Assembly (NCBI RefSeq): GCF_030695525.1
Contig: NZ_JAUYSS010000058.1
Coordinates: 1 to 64,000 of the forward strand
Direction of reading: 5' to 3'
DNA length: 64,000 nucleotides
DNA from: Daejeonella sp.
GTDB taxonomy: Bacteria > Bacteroidota > Bacteroidia > Sphingobacteriales > Sphingobacteriaceae
The notes beneath the pieces were generated by a model, which was not told the DNA's origin, made no database searches, and was given only the letters and a program-made list of their open reading frames with translations. Position numbers and translations under genes: made by a program. Below, in pieces: positions 27,738-36,378 of this stretch; position 1 is the stretch's first letter, and each line of letters opens with the position of its first letter.

Positions 27738-27772
27738 GTCAACTGTCAACTATCAACTGTCAACTGTCAGTT
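27738..27772. repeat. Heptamer array GTCAACT, five units
   Basis: Units GTCAACT, GTCAACT, ATCAACT, GTCAACT and the variant GTCAGTT run from 27738 to 27772. The array touches the stop codon of the ceramidase-like gene at 27772. Confidence 0.8.
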
Positions 27773-29253
27773 CATTTAACCCTATTTATCAGCTCCATCG
27801 ACGCATCAATCAATACCTGCTCAGCCTGCGGTGCATAAGGACTTCCATTAACTGCATATCCGCCTTCTATATACTCTGCGGCGGTGGCGATATATCCATT
27901 AAATCCACCTGCCACACCCAAAATAAAGGTATTTGCATAAGGTGATTTTTGTTTAACGCTTAAACCAATTTCAGTAAAGACTTCAGCAGGGAAGGTTACC
28001 AAAACTGTTGTTCCGATACGGATGGCCTGCATAGGCATTAAATACGGTGCCGGATTAGCAGGAAGGGCTTCAATCCTTTTCGATTGACCGACCGCCTGGG
28101 TGGCAAGCCAATAATCAACTTTATACTTATCCAGTGTTCTTGGTCCGATGGTTTTACCTATATCGCCTTTAGCCACCAATTCACGGGCGGCTTGGTTCAG
28201 TCTTTCAACACCTTCGAGATCTTTGGGATAATAAATGACCAATTTTTCCTTTTCCTCTAAAGTCTTTTTGGCCTGCTCCTGCCAGCGAAGGGCTTCTTCA
28301 TGTGTATAAGGGAAAGTTGTACGAACCGGGATTTTAAATTTATCATAAGCAACCTTTACATCCAGGTTTGCAGAGGTTTTAATCCCCGGTAATACCTTGA
28401 GAACTGCTTCTGAAAGGAGGGCACCTTTCTTTTCGGCAAATTCAAAGCTTCTGATTCCCTGCATAAAAGCACCCACTGCCGAAAGTTCTGCCTGGTAGCC
28501 TACTTTGGCATCGCCCTGAGCGGATTGAAAATATCCTACAATAACACCCTTCGGTAATTTATCTTTAATTCCTTTGATAGAAAAATACGGCCAGTCTTCT
28601 GTGAATTTTAAATTATGAAGATCCAAAGTTGAAGGATGGCAGCCATAATTGAAAAATACCCCCATTAGTTTGCCCTGCGCATTCTCAACTTTGATAACGG
28701 CTGCTTCAGGATCAGGTGGAACACCGCCATGCTCCATTCTTCTGTCATTCATTGCCATTCCAAAAACATCTGTTGAACCTGCTCCAATCTTCCCATTAAC
28801 TCTGCCTTTCCATGCATTAACAGCACTTTGAACTGTTCTGCTTATGAAAAATTTGATATAAGCATCCTCCAGATTGCCCATAACAGGGCCGGAATGGGTA
28901 TGGGTAGAAGAAACGATCACATTTTTAAATGGAATTCCGGTCTCTTTATTTACCCCTGTACGGATCTGGTCCATTACCAGTTCAGACATATTAACCACAG
29001 CAACAGTGATCATTGCAGAACTTGTTCCGTCAGCAGCCTCTACAACCAGACTTCGGGCAAATAGATCATCATGAACACCGGTAGAGGTATTTGCACCCCT
29101 GTCGTAACCGGCCATCCTCACACCAATTGGATTCGGGGGCGTAATTATTGTCTCTGCAACACCTACTTTTATTTGCGCTGAGAGGCTTTCAGATAAACCA
29201 ATAAATACAATCAGAGTTAAGGAGAATAACTTTAAATAATGTGTTTTTTTCAT
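27772..29253 (-). CDS. Secreted neutral ceramidase-like amidase
   Basis: A 493-residue protein with a Sec signal peptide (MKKTHYLKLFSLTLIVFIGL). It has the family's N-terminal VGVAETIITPP...GVRMAGY, the probable zinc site SSTHTHSGPVMG near 120, a mid-protein FNYGCHPSTLDLHN, and GGFNGYIATAAEYIEGGYAV near 455-475, which resembles the ceramidase segment before the C-terminal domain. The C-terminal immunoglobulin-like domain of classical enzymes is missing. Such proteins hydrolyse N-acyl amides. Placement next to a heparinase-like gene suggests N-deacylation of a glycan or glycolipid (inference). It is a distant paralogue of the protein at 16709-18061. Confidence 0.8.
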   Translation of the reverse strand: MKKTHYLKLFSLTLIVFIGLSESLSAQIKVGVAETIITPPNPIGVRMAGYDRGANTSTGVHDDLFARSLVVEAADGTSSAMITVAVVNMSELVMDQIRTGVNKETGIPFKNVIVSSTHTHSGPVMGNLEDAYIKFFISRTVQSAVNAWKGRVNGKIGAGSTDVFGMAMNDRRMEHGGVPPDPEAAVIKVENAQGKLMGVFFNYGCHPSTLDLHNLKFTEDWPYFSIKGIKDKLPKGVIVGYFQSAQGDAKVGYQAELSAVGAFMQGIRSFEFAEKKGALLSEAVLKVLPGIKTSANLDVKVAYDKFKIPVRTTFPYTHEEALRWQEQAKKTLEEKEKLVIYYPKDLEGVERLNQAARELVAKGDIGKTIGPRTLDKYKVDYWLATQAVGQSKRIEALPANPAPYLMPMQAIRIGTTVLVTFPAEVFTEIGLSVKQKSPYANTFILGVAGGFNGYIATAAEYIEGGYAVNGSPYAPQAEQVLIDASMELINRVK

Positions 29254-29388
29254 TGCCTGATAGCTAAAAATATATTATAAAAATTCAGAACAGAAGATGG
29301 TCAAAGGCAAACATTCTTCTCAATTGAGAAATTTAAAAGGGAGAACAGGTACGGCCTTTCAGATCCGTACCTGATATTCCCATTTGTT

Positions 29389-30735
29389 TTATTTGGCTTT
29401 TGTTTCCAGCGCATGTACTGTTATCTGAGGAGGATAATTGTATTTCAATGCCTCGTCTTCCACATACTTTACAAAATCCTTTTCATTATTATTTACTTCA
29501 CCAAAACTCCAGGCGCCAAATATCATGTACTCATAGCTCAGATCAGCGGTTACAGGCATCTTAAATACATGGTTTCCTCCATAGTTCTTTATCGCCTGAT
29601 ACTGAGGCTTAAATTTGTCTTTTATCACCAAACCTATTCCCTGCCATGGCACCATCAAAACCTCATCACCAATATCCTCATCCGGGATTCTTGCCTCAAC
29701 ATTTTTACCCATTGATATGGCAATCCCATTTTTATTTACTGAAGTATACTCATTCATTATCCTGCGAATACCTGCACCAAACATCACCTGGGCATTCGGT
29801 GCATTAAACTCATTGAATTTTGTCTCAACTGTACTCCAGCTTTTACCCGCATAGGCCGTATAGTATTGATCCAGTTCATAAAATCCCTGTCCTGAATTCC
29901 AATTGGTCGTGCTAACCTTGATCATGCTGCGTAGCGGACCGTTATACACTAAATCAAATGCAAAGCGGCTGTCGTCAAAGGGTCCTTTATTCTTGAATGG
30001 AGAATGATATGCGCGTGCTGGGTTCTCCATATCCATTGGGTTTTCAAAAATACACATCCCTCCTGCTCCGAAAGTGCTCGCTACTGTCATGATATCCGTC
30101 CCCATTTCCCAGGGCATATAATAGCCCGACTTATTGGTGGAATATTCATAATACGCGGTCAACATTGGTGCTCTCTTTCCGTGAAGGTCTACTTCATGAG
30201 GGTACCAAAGTTTCCAGCCCATATCTTTTGATTCCCAAAGCGGTACAATATGACGGCCATAATTGGCTATTGATCCATGAACCTGATGCTCATACATGCC
30301 ACGCTCATAGTGGTCAATATAGATGTAGAAATCACGGGATTCTTTAGCTGCCAAATCTGACATGAAAAATATCTCATCCCAAATTCCATCCTTATTCTTA
30401 TCATCTACCTGAAGTTCTACATAATGGCCGTTCGTTTCTTTTCTTCGCACGTAACCACTATTCGTCTTGAGCTGTTCAACCGTAGGCTCCGGATCGGAAG
30501 GAAGTTGGGGATCTACAATACCTATCCATCGTTCCGGGATGTTTTGCATCGGTAAAATTGTACGTGGGACTACGATCGGACATCCTTTGACCGGTACATT
30601 TAAAGGGTTTGTAACTGTAATCTTGATTCTTCGGGTAGGGGCATAATCTTTCCCTTCTGTATACCAGCCAGAACCCGTTTGGGCATTGGTCATTCCGGCT
30701 GTAAAAAGTAAGGCAACAAATACGGCAATTTTCAT
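29389..30735 (-). CDS. Secreted DUF4861-family protein
   Basis: A 448-residue protein with a Sec signal (MKIAVFVALLFTAGMTNA). The core has the DUF4861 features as I know them: RIKITVTNPLNVPVKGCPIVV at the start, ELQVDDKNKDGIWDEIFFMSDL near 110, and the conserved GSIANYGRHIVPLWESKDMGWKLW stretch near 155-180. The family occurs in pectin, rhamnogalacturonan and other uronate loci near GH88/GH105 and PL genes, and its biochemical function is not firmly settled to my knowledge. It lies between an M28 peptidase and a ceramidase-like gene. Confidence 0.72.
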   Translation of the reverse strand: MKIAVFVALLFTAGMTNAQTGSGWYTEGKDYAPTRRIKITVTNPLNVPVKGCPIVVPRTILPMQNIPERWIGIVDPQLPSDPEPTVEQLKTNSGYVRRKETNGHYVELQVDDKNKDGIWDEIFFMSDLAAKESRDFYIYIDHYERGMYEHQVHGSIANYGRHIVPLWESKDMGWKLWYPHEVDLHGKRAPMLTAYYEYSTNKSGYYMPWEMGTDIMTVASTFGAGGMCIFENPMDMENPARAYHSPFKNKGPFDDSRFAFDLVYNGPLRSMIKVSTTNWNSGQGFYELDQYYTAYAGKSWSTVETKFNEFNAPNAQVMFGAGIRRIMNEYTSVNKNGIAISMGKNVEARIPDEDIGDEVLMVPWQGIGLVIKDKFKPQYQAIKNYGGNHVFKMPVTADLSYEYMIFGAWSFGEVNNNEKDFVKYVEDEALKYNYPPQITVHALETKAK

Positions 30736-30795
30736 GTTTATACTAATTAAATTATATGGTTTGTTATTATTTACTCATGATTTATTTTCGGGCTT

Positions 30796-32031
30796 TCAAG
30801 TACGGTCTGCTCTTTTTATGAACTCATCAAACACTTGAAAACTTATTTCCACACAATCAAGTGGAACTTTGTCAGCAGTATCATCTGGACGATGATAAAC
30901 AGGCAGGGTTTTCTCATCATAACCGCGGCTGTTTGCATGCAAAGCTATGGCACCTGAAGGTTTGAAGGGTAATGAGTCCATCACAAATCCATCATTTTCT
31001 CCGTAAATCGGGGTTGATTCAATATTCAAATCCTTATGAATATCCCTGATCATATCTTTGACTCCCTGGTCTTTTGAATTAATCCAGAGGTTTGGGCCAT
31101 AGGTCAATGAATCAAAATTCAGGACATACCTGATATCATTCATTGTATTATCAGCAATGCGGCCCGCTGCATAGTGATGTGCACCCTCATAAACATACTC
31201 CTCGGAATCAGAGGCCACAAAAGTCAGTGTATGATTATGTTCCCTACCGGATGCAGCATGTGCAAGCATCAGCATGACAATCACTGAGGCTGCATTATCA
31301 TTGGCACCCGGTGTATTAAAAATAGTATCCAGATGGGCAATGATCAGAATTTCCTTTTTTGTTTTGCCGGGTATACGACCTATTACATTGATTCCGGGAG
31401 CTTTATGTACAGGCTTATATTCAGATTTAATACTTGCCGAAAGTTTATTTTTTGCACTTCGGTCCAGAAGAAGAACATCCTGCTTCCCAATCCCAAAAAC
31501 TGGAACGGATTTATCAAGGTTTCCTGAGCCAGATCCTGCTATAGCTCTCCCATATTGATTGACAGAAAAATATGCCAGAATCTGACCATTTTGCTCGTCT
31601 GTAATAGCATAAGCACTTCCAATTTTAGCAAAAACTCCACTTACACCATTTGCAGGAGTACCAAAACCTCTCTTCTGAGGTATAGCCTCAATATGCTGAG
31701 CTCCAACAATCAGACTTGAACTATTTATCGGACCCCAGTCATCAAATTCGTATCTATCAAAATTTACCTGAGGAAGGGAACGCTGCATTTCCTTAAGAAC
31801 TATCTTTGCCGCTTTTGCAAAAGCCTTACTACCACTGGGTCTTGGTCCAATATCAGTAACAAGTTTCTTTAATAAGGCAATAGTATATTCCTGACGTTTT
31901 TGTGCGCTTGAAACAAGATCGGAGGATAAACTGCTTTGAGCGAAAGACCATTTATTGCTTAGCATTAAAAATACCAGTCCACCGGTCATTTTCAGAAATT
32001 CAGCTCGCTGAAGCTTTTTATAATTCATCAT
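30796..32031 (-). CDS. Exported M28-family zinc peptidase
   Basis: A 411-residue protein with an N-terminal export signal (FLKMTGGLVFLMLSNKWSFA); the signal has only one arginine, so Sec is more likely than Tat. The dinuclear zinc site of M28 aminopeptidases is visible: IAHLDTIF (H233, with D235), GANDNAAS (D245), SDSEE near 275-278, NFDSLT near 306, and VYHRPDDT near 390. An inserted PA-like region may lie at about 110-200. M28 enzymes release N-terminal amino acids or act as carboxypeptidases. Co-location with a transglutaminase-like protein suggests processing of peptide or amino-acid substituents (inference). Confidence 0.82.
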   Translation of the reverse strand: MMNYKKLQRAEFLKMTGGLVFLMLSNKWSFAQSSLSSDLVSSAQKRQEYTIALLKKLVTDIGPRPSGSKAFAKAAKIVLKEMQRSLPQVNFDRYEFDDWGPINSSSLIVGAQHIEAIPQKRGFGTPANGVSGVFAKIGSAYAITDEQNGQILAYFSVNQYGRAIAGSGSGNLDKSVPVFGIGKQDVLLLDRSAKNKLSASIKSEYKPVHKAPGINVIGRIPGKTKKEILIIAHLDTIFNTPGANDNAASVIVMLMLAHAASGREHNHTLTFVASDSEEYVYEGAHHYAAGRIADNTMNDIRYVLNFDSLTYGPNLWINSKDQGVKDMIRDIHKDLNIESTPIYGENDGFVMDSLPFKPSGAIALHANSRGYDEKTLPVYHRPDDTADKVPLDCVEISFQVFDEFIKRADRT

Positions 32032-32070
32032 AATCTAAATTGTCCCACCATAAACTTCTATTGACCAATT

Positions 32071-34341
32071 TTATGGATTATAAGTAACATTTAGCTCGCT
32101 AACCGGGCCCAGTATCCCTCGGATATTTTTGGTGCGCACCTTTATCGTATTTAAACCACTCTGAAGCGCCCAATCCCATGACTTCTGGCTTTGACTTTGC
32201 CATTCTCCATCGGTATTGGCAACGAGAAAACTATCAAATCCTCCGGGAGTAAAAGCATCAACTTCAACCTTTAGAATTCCGGATTTATTAGTCTCATTCA
32301 AATAAATTTTAGCCTGGTTCAGGGGCTGGTAAAAATCAGATTCACGGTTAGTATATCGCTGATATTCATCACGCTTTGGAAATACATCATCGTACCAGTT
32401 TAAAAATCCATCCCAACCCCACATAGTATCACCGGTATGTACCGGAACAGGCAGAGGATTTGACAGGAAGTCGTTGCGGGGAATGATGCGGAAATGACCC
32501 ATAATTTCAAGAATGTGAGTGCCACCTCCTCCCTCAATTGGGAAAGGATTATTACCCTGACGCTGTGCAACTTTTAATGTTTTAACCAATTCCGGACCAA
32601 ACTCCGGAGCGAAAGGACGTTCCCAGGTTTCTACACGTGGCATTGCGGCTGCAAGCAGATTATGGATTTCAAGCAAATTAAACGGAATACCTGTTTCCGG
32701 GTCAAAATAATAATAGTCGCGGGTTGAGTCCATATAGATCCACTTATTAAGCTGATTTGACCATACTTCTGTCACTTCATGGCCACTCTCCCCTTCACTA
32801 TGTATGTTTATATGTCGTGCCTGATATCCCATAGAAAGGAGCGCCCCAATCAAAGCCTGATTTGGGTAAAGACACATTTCAACCATTCTACGGCCTTTAA
32901 AAAACGGTCCGTTAAGCTGTGGCATACCGGTTTCTTCCGATATCAGCGGAGTTACAGTAACATCATTCCAGTTCCAGGAATAAGCTTCACTCCTGAGTGG
33001 CACACGATAAGCCCAGTTCAGAAGGCGCATCATCACTTCAAATTCTGTATTGGCACCTTTAACAATCTGATCAAGCTTATGGTCTTCCCTATACTTTTTC
33101 AGTTCAAGGTGATTTAAATTTTCATAGGAGAAGGGATAAGATGATTGAATTATCCTTCCATTATTTTTCACATGGGCTTGTAATCCGGCTTTCGTGTTTA
33201 GTGAATTATCTTCCCATGACGTTGAATAACGAAAATTTCTGATGAGTGGGGTCCGTAAAGGATCGGTGGTGTTAAGCTCAGCTTTCCATTGGAAATAGCG
33301 TTTATCCCCCAGAGAATACTCCCGGCCTCTTACAAGCGGCTGCCAGGATGTCCATGATTGATCACCAACAAATGGACCTGATCCATAACGGAAAAAAACT
33401 TTGGCAGATGTCATTAAGGGTTCTTCAATATCAGCCCAAAAACTCGCTTTCAAATTGCCTAAGCTTCGCTTAAGCGGACTTCCCCCATCCACAAGGTCAA
33501 TTAAAGGAGAAATGTATTCGCCGGATGGCAGGAACCTGTCTAAGCTAAAACGCACAGAATACTCCCCGTCAATCTGATCCATTGCTCCGAGCTTTGTATC
33601 GCTCCATGTATTGCCGCCATTGCTGCTTTTCATAGAACGGTTCGGGCTTGTACGTGTTAAAGATCCACGTTTAAATTCATTGATGTGAGCAATCAATACC
33701 CGCCAGGAAACTGAATCTGTCTCGGTCCACATAAGAACTTCATTCTTTCCCTTTCGTAGTTTTTCATGTGGGATGTCGATGTAATACCATCTGTCAAGTC
33801 CTGACATTTTAATATACTGATGTGCATGTGGATATGCGATGACAGAAGCAGGTCTGATAAACTTCTCCCCGTTCAGGGATAAATGCAGTGGGGCACGGTT
33901 ACCTTTAACCTCCATTCCTTTAAATACCAGTCTGGCAGAAGCTGCAGTAGTATTATCAATCTCTAAAATCTTCTTTATTACAATTCCCTTTTTCAAATCT
34001 TCAACCCATTCTACCGGACCTTTAGTATAGGTTTTATACCCTTCGGGAAGACCGGCAGCCGGTGCATCATCCTCAACAAGTTCAGTATCCTGTAGTCTGA
34101 TTATTTTTTTACTTTGATCAAACTTTAATTTGATCAATTGCGCTTCCTTCTCAATACCTGCAGCATCAAGATTGGTTTCTTTAAACCTGAACTTTGAATT
34201 GATTTTAGGATCATCAGTTCTTGCAATACCGGCAAGTGCCTTGTAGCCTGACTTACTTTCTTCTGTTAGCTGCCCAAATAATGAGAGTACAGTTAAACAG
34301 TTGAGCATCAGTAATGCAAATAGGGAAGATACTTTTCTCAT
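32071..34341 (-). CDS. Secreted transglutaminase-like (papain-fold) protein
   Basis: This 756-residue protein has a Sec signal (MRKVSSLFALLMLNCLTVLS), beta domains at about 80-380, and a transglutaminase-like core at about 410-545. The triad is C490 (VEMCLYPN), H521 (SGHEVTEVW) and D538 (YMDSTRD). It ends in an Ig-like domain. It is a paralogue of the 755-residue protein at 5470-7737 with the same domain order; the residues around the cysteine differ (GGNCLHYA there). It is the first enzyme gene after susD and is separated from it by a strong hairpin. It is likely a protease or amidase rather than a cross-linking enzyme. Confidence 0.75.
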   Translation of the reverse strand: MRKVSSLFALLMLNCLTVLSLFGQLTEESKSGYKALAGIARTDDPKINSKFRFKETNLDAAGIEKEAQLIKLKFDQSKKIIRLQDTELVEDDAPAAGLPEGYKTYTKGPVEWVEDLKKGIVIKKILEIDNTTAASARLVFKGMEVKGNRAPLHLSLNGEKFIRPASVIAYPHAHQYIKMSGLDRWYYIDIPHEKLRKGKNEVLMWTETDSVSWRVLIAHINEFKRGSLTRTSPNRSMKSSNGGNTWSDTKLGAMDQIDGEYSVRFSLDRFLPSGEYISPLIDLVDGGSPLKRSLGNLKASFWADIEEPLMTSAKVFFRYGSGPFVGDQSWTSWQPLVRGREYSLGDKRYFQWKAELNTTDPLRTPLIRNFRYSTSWEDNSLNTKAGLQAHVKNNGRIIQSSYPFSYENLNHLELKKYREDHKLDQIVKGANTEFEVMMRLLNWAYRVPLRSEAYSWNWNDVTVTPLISEETGMPQLNGPFFKGRRMVEMCLYPNQALIGALLSMGYQARHINIHSEGESGHEVTEVWSNQLNKWIYMDSTRDYYYFDPETGIPFNLLEIHNLLAAAMPRVETWERPFAPEFGPELVKTLKVAQRQGNNPFPIEGGGGTHILEIMGHFRIIPRNDFLSNPLPVPVHTGDTMWGWDGFLNWYDDVFPKRDEYQRYTNRESDFYQPLNQAKIYLNETNKSGILKVEVDAFTPGGFDSFLVANTDGEWQSQSQKSWDWALQSGLNTIKVRTKNIRGILGPVSELNVTYNP

Positions 34342-34667
34342 AACCTTTAAGTTATATAGATTTTGATAAAAGAAAATTAACAGGAAAACTCATAAATTAT
34401 AATAACATGATGGAATTCAACGGGAGCCCTGTAAACTCTCAAATAAGAATTTTGTTATATAATTACTGAACTACTTAAGAGATCAAACGGTTGTAATCCG
34501 AAACTCAGCAATATGTTTATATATACAAACTAAAGCACAGATAAATAAAATTTGCTTATAAGAACAATTTTTCTTTGATAGAAAAATTAAATTAAGCTGT
34601 ATAATGTCTAATAAAGAGTAAAATAGCAGTTATTGATTATGAAAATCAATAACTGCTATTAAAAACA
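34342..34667. other. 326-bp spacer between susD and the enzyme genes
   Basis: Besides the terminator-like hairpin at its right end (34622-34660) the region is AT-rich and shows no gene. A separate promoter for the downstream enzyme genes could lie here, but I saw no convincing TAnnTTTG element on the minus strand. Confidence 0.5.
34622..34660 (-). terminator. Hairpin terminator/attenuator downstream of susD
   Basis: A perfect 17-bp stem (34622-34638 with 34644-34660) with a 5-nt loop starts 8 bp after the susD stop codon. On the minus strand it is followed by a moderately T-rich run (TTTTACTCTTTATT). It could reduce read-through from susCD into the enzyme genes, giving higher SusCD levels. 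Confidence 0.8.
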
Positions 34668-36335
34668 TCAATCTGTTGGAGTTGGGAACGAAGCCAAAGG
34701 CTTAGCATCCCACCATACCCGTGTTGCATAGCTATCCGGGCCACCCAGAAGAGCCAGGGCAGCGTCTGTTGCTGCTTTGTTGGTCGAATAAGAGTTAGGA
34801 GGATAGATTAATCTTCTTGCCAGCTGAGTTCTGCTAAGAGCAGGATTATCGGATTGAATAATTGCATATCCTCTAGGATAACCTGTTCTACGGCGTTCAG
34901 CCCATGCCTCAGTATCATTCATTGGGAAAAGGGCAAGCCATTTCTGCGTGATGATCTGCTCCAATTGTCTTTCAAAACTTCCTGCTGTTTCATAAAGTAC
35001 TGGAATATCAGTTACAGGCGGACTATTCCGTGCATCCGGATTACCGAATCTATCCAATGGTTTTGAAGGCTTCTTAGTACTGACAACATAAGCATTAACT
35101 TCAGCATCAGAAGCAGTAGTCCGGAATTTAAGGGATGCCTTAATTCCTTCATTGTAAAAGTGTTGTGCTGTTCCGCCCATATTCCAACCTCTCAGTGCTC
35201 CCTCTGCTCTCAGGAAAAACACTTCGGCAGCTTCCATAATATGATCAGGCTCATTGGTACCTCCGTTATTAATTGGTAACCATTTTTTTCCAACATAGGA
35301 ATATGACAAATCAAGATTGTTTCCTCTTTGAGCTGAAGGGTAACCGTTTCTAAATCCAACTAAACCACCAAAAACGGCAGTTGAAGGAGTTAAACGTCCA
35401 CAGCATGGCTGAGTATATACAGGAATCCTTGGATCCTCGTATCCATTCATAAGACTTGCAAGAGTAGAGCTGAGCACAAATTCACTGATATAGGTAATCG
35501 TACTTAGTTTGTTCACGTTTGTACCATCAACTTTAACTTTTGAAAGTGCATTATCCGCATTATTTACAATAAAACCTTCAGGCGCAGCAGCAGCTTTTTC
35601 GGCCTCCAGCTTCGCTTTTGCAGGCTCAACATAAGAAATACGCATGGCAAGTCTCAAACGTAAAGAGTTAAGGAATTTAAGATTCTTTAACACATCCCCA
35701 TTGTAAACAAGATCATGAGAACCTCCACTTATTGCGAAAATTTTAACTGCCGGATTTGCTGCCCTAAGATCTGCTGCCGCTTCATCCAATATCTTAAAGA
35801 AATCGTAATAAATATCCTTCTGAGAATCAAATGGAACACTGGTTTTACCATTACCAAATTCAGAATAGATTATTGGCCCAAAGTAATCAGTCTGACGGTG
35901 ATATAATGCAACTTTCCATATCTTAGCGAGTGCACTCTCAGGCTTCAGATTATTTTGAGCTGTATTTTTAAGTACTAAATCCAGCTGATTTGCAGCAGCT
36001 CCATAAGCAGTATTCGAATAGAATCCTTCCATCAACAAATTTAACCAGCTGCCCGGTCCGTTAAAATTAGCGGAAGCAAAGTTAGGATGTATGATCGCGT
36101 GAAATTGTGAGTACTCTCCCGCGAACAGGTTATTCCCCTGATACCAGGCTCTCATTCCAAAATGCTGAGCTTCAGCGAATGCAAAGCCAACCATATTCGG
36201 AGTCATTTGCTCAACAGTAAGCTGAGCTCTGGGTGTATTGAGATCATCGAAATGGTCGGTACAGGAAACTGTACCAATGGTAAGAAGGATGGCCATAGAG
36301 GCTACACTTCTATTTATATAATTTGATATTTTCAT
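34668..36335 (-). CDS. SusD/RagB-like outer-membrane glycan-binding lipoprotein
   Basis: A 555-residue lipoprotein precursor; the acylated cysteine is probably C25 (LTIGTVSCTDHFDDLNTP). The D-L-N-T-P element right after the signal is typical of SusD homologues, and the rest fits the SusD-like_2 type: AYGAAANQLDLVLKN, HRQTDYFGPIIYSEFG near 145-160, EAAEVFFLRAEGALRGWNMGG near 365-385, and QKWLALFPMNDTEAWAERRRTGYPRG near 465-490. It works with the SusC transporter 43 bp upstream to capture oligosaccharides at the cell surface. It is the only SusD gene in the window, so the PUL appears to use one transporter pair. Confidence 0.92.
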   Translation of the reverse strand: MKISNYINRSVASMAILLTIGTVSCTDHFDDLNTPRAQLTVEQMTPNMVGFAFAEAQHFGMRAWYQGNNLFAGEYSQFHAIIHPNFASANFNGPGSWLNLLMEGFYSNTAYGAAANQLDLVLKNTAQNNLKPESALAKIWKVALYHRQTDYFGPIIYSEFGNGKTSVPFDSQKDIYYDFFKILDEAAADLRAANPAVKIFAISGGSHDLVYNGDVLKNLKFLNSLRLRLAMRISYVEPAKAKLEAEKAAAAPEGFIVNNADNALSKVKVDGTNVNKLSTITYISEFVLSSTLASLMNGYEDPRIPVYTQPCCGRLTPSTAVFGGLVGFRNGYPSAQRGNNLDLSYSYVGKKWLPINNGGTNEPDHIMEAAEVFFLRAEGALRGWNMGGTAQHFYNEGIKASLKFRTTASDAEVNAYVVSTKKPSKPLDRFGNPDARNSPPVTDIPVLYETAGSFERQLEQIITQKWLALFPMNDTEAWAERRRTGYPRGYAIIQSDNPALSRTQLARRLIYPPNSYSTNKAATDAALALLGGPDSYATRVWWDAKPLASFPTPTD

Positions 36336-36378
36336 AATATTAATTTTATCTCTATTTAAAACTTATTAATAAAATTTA

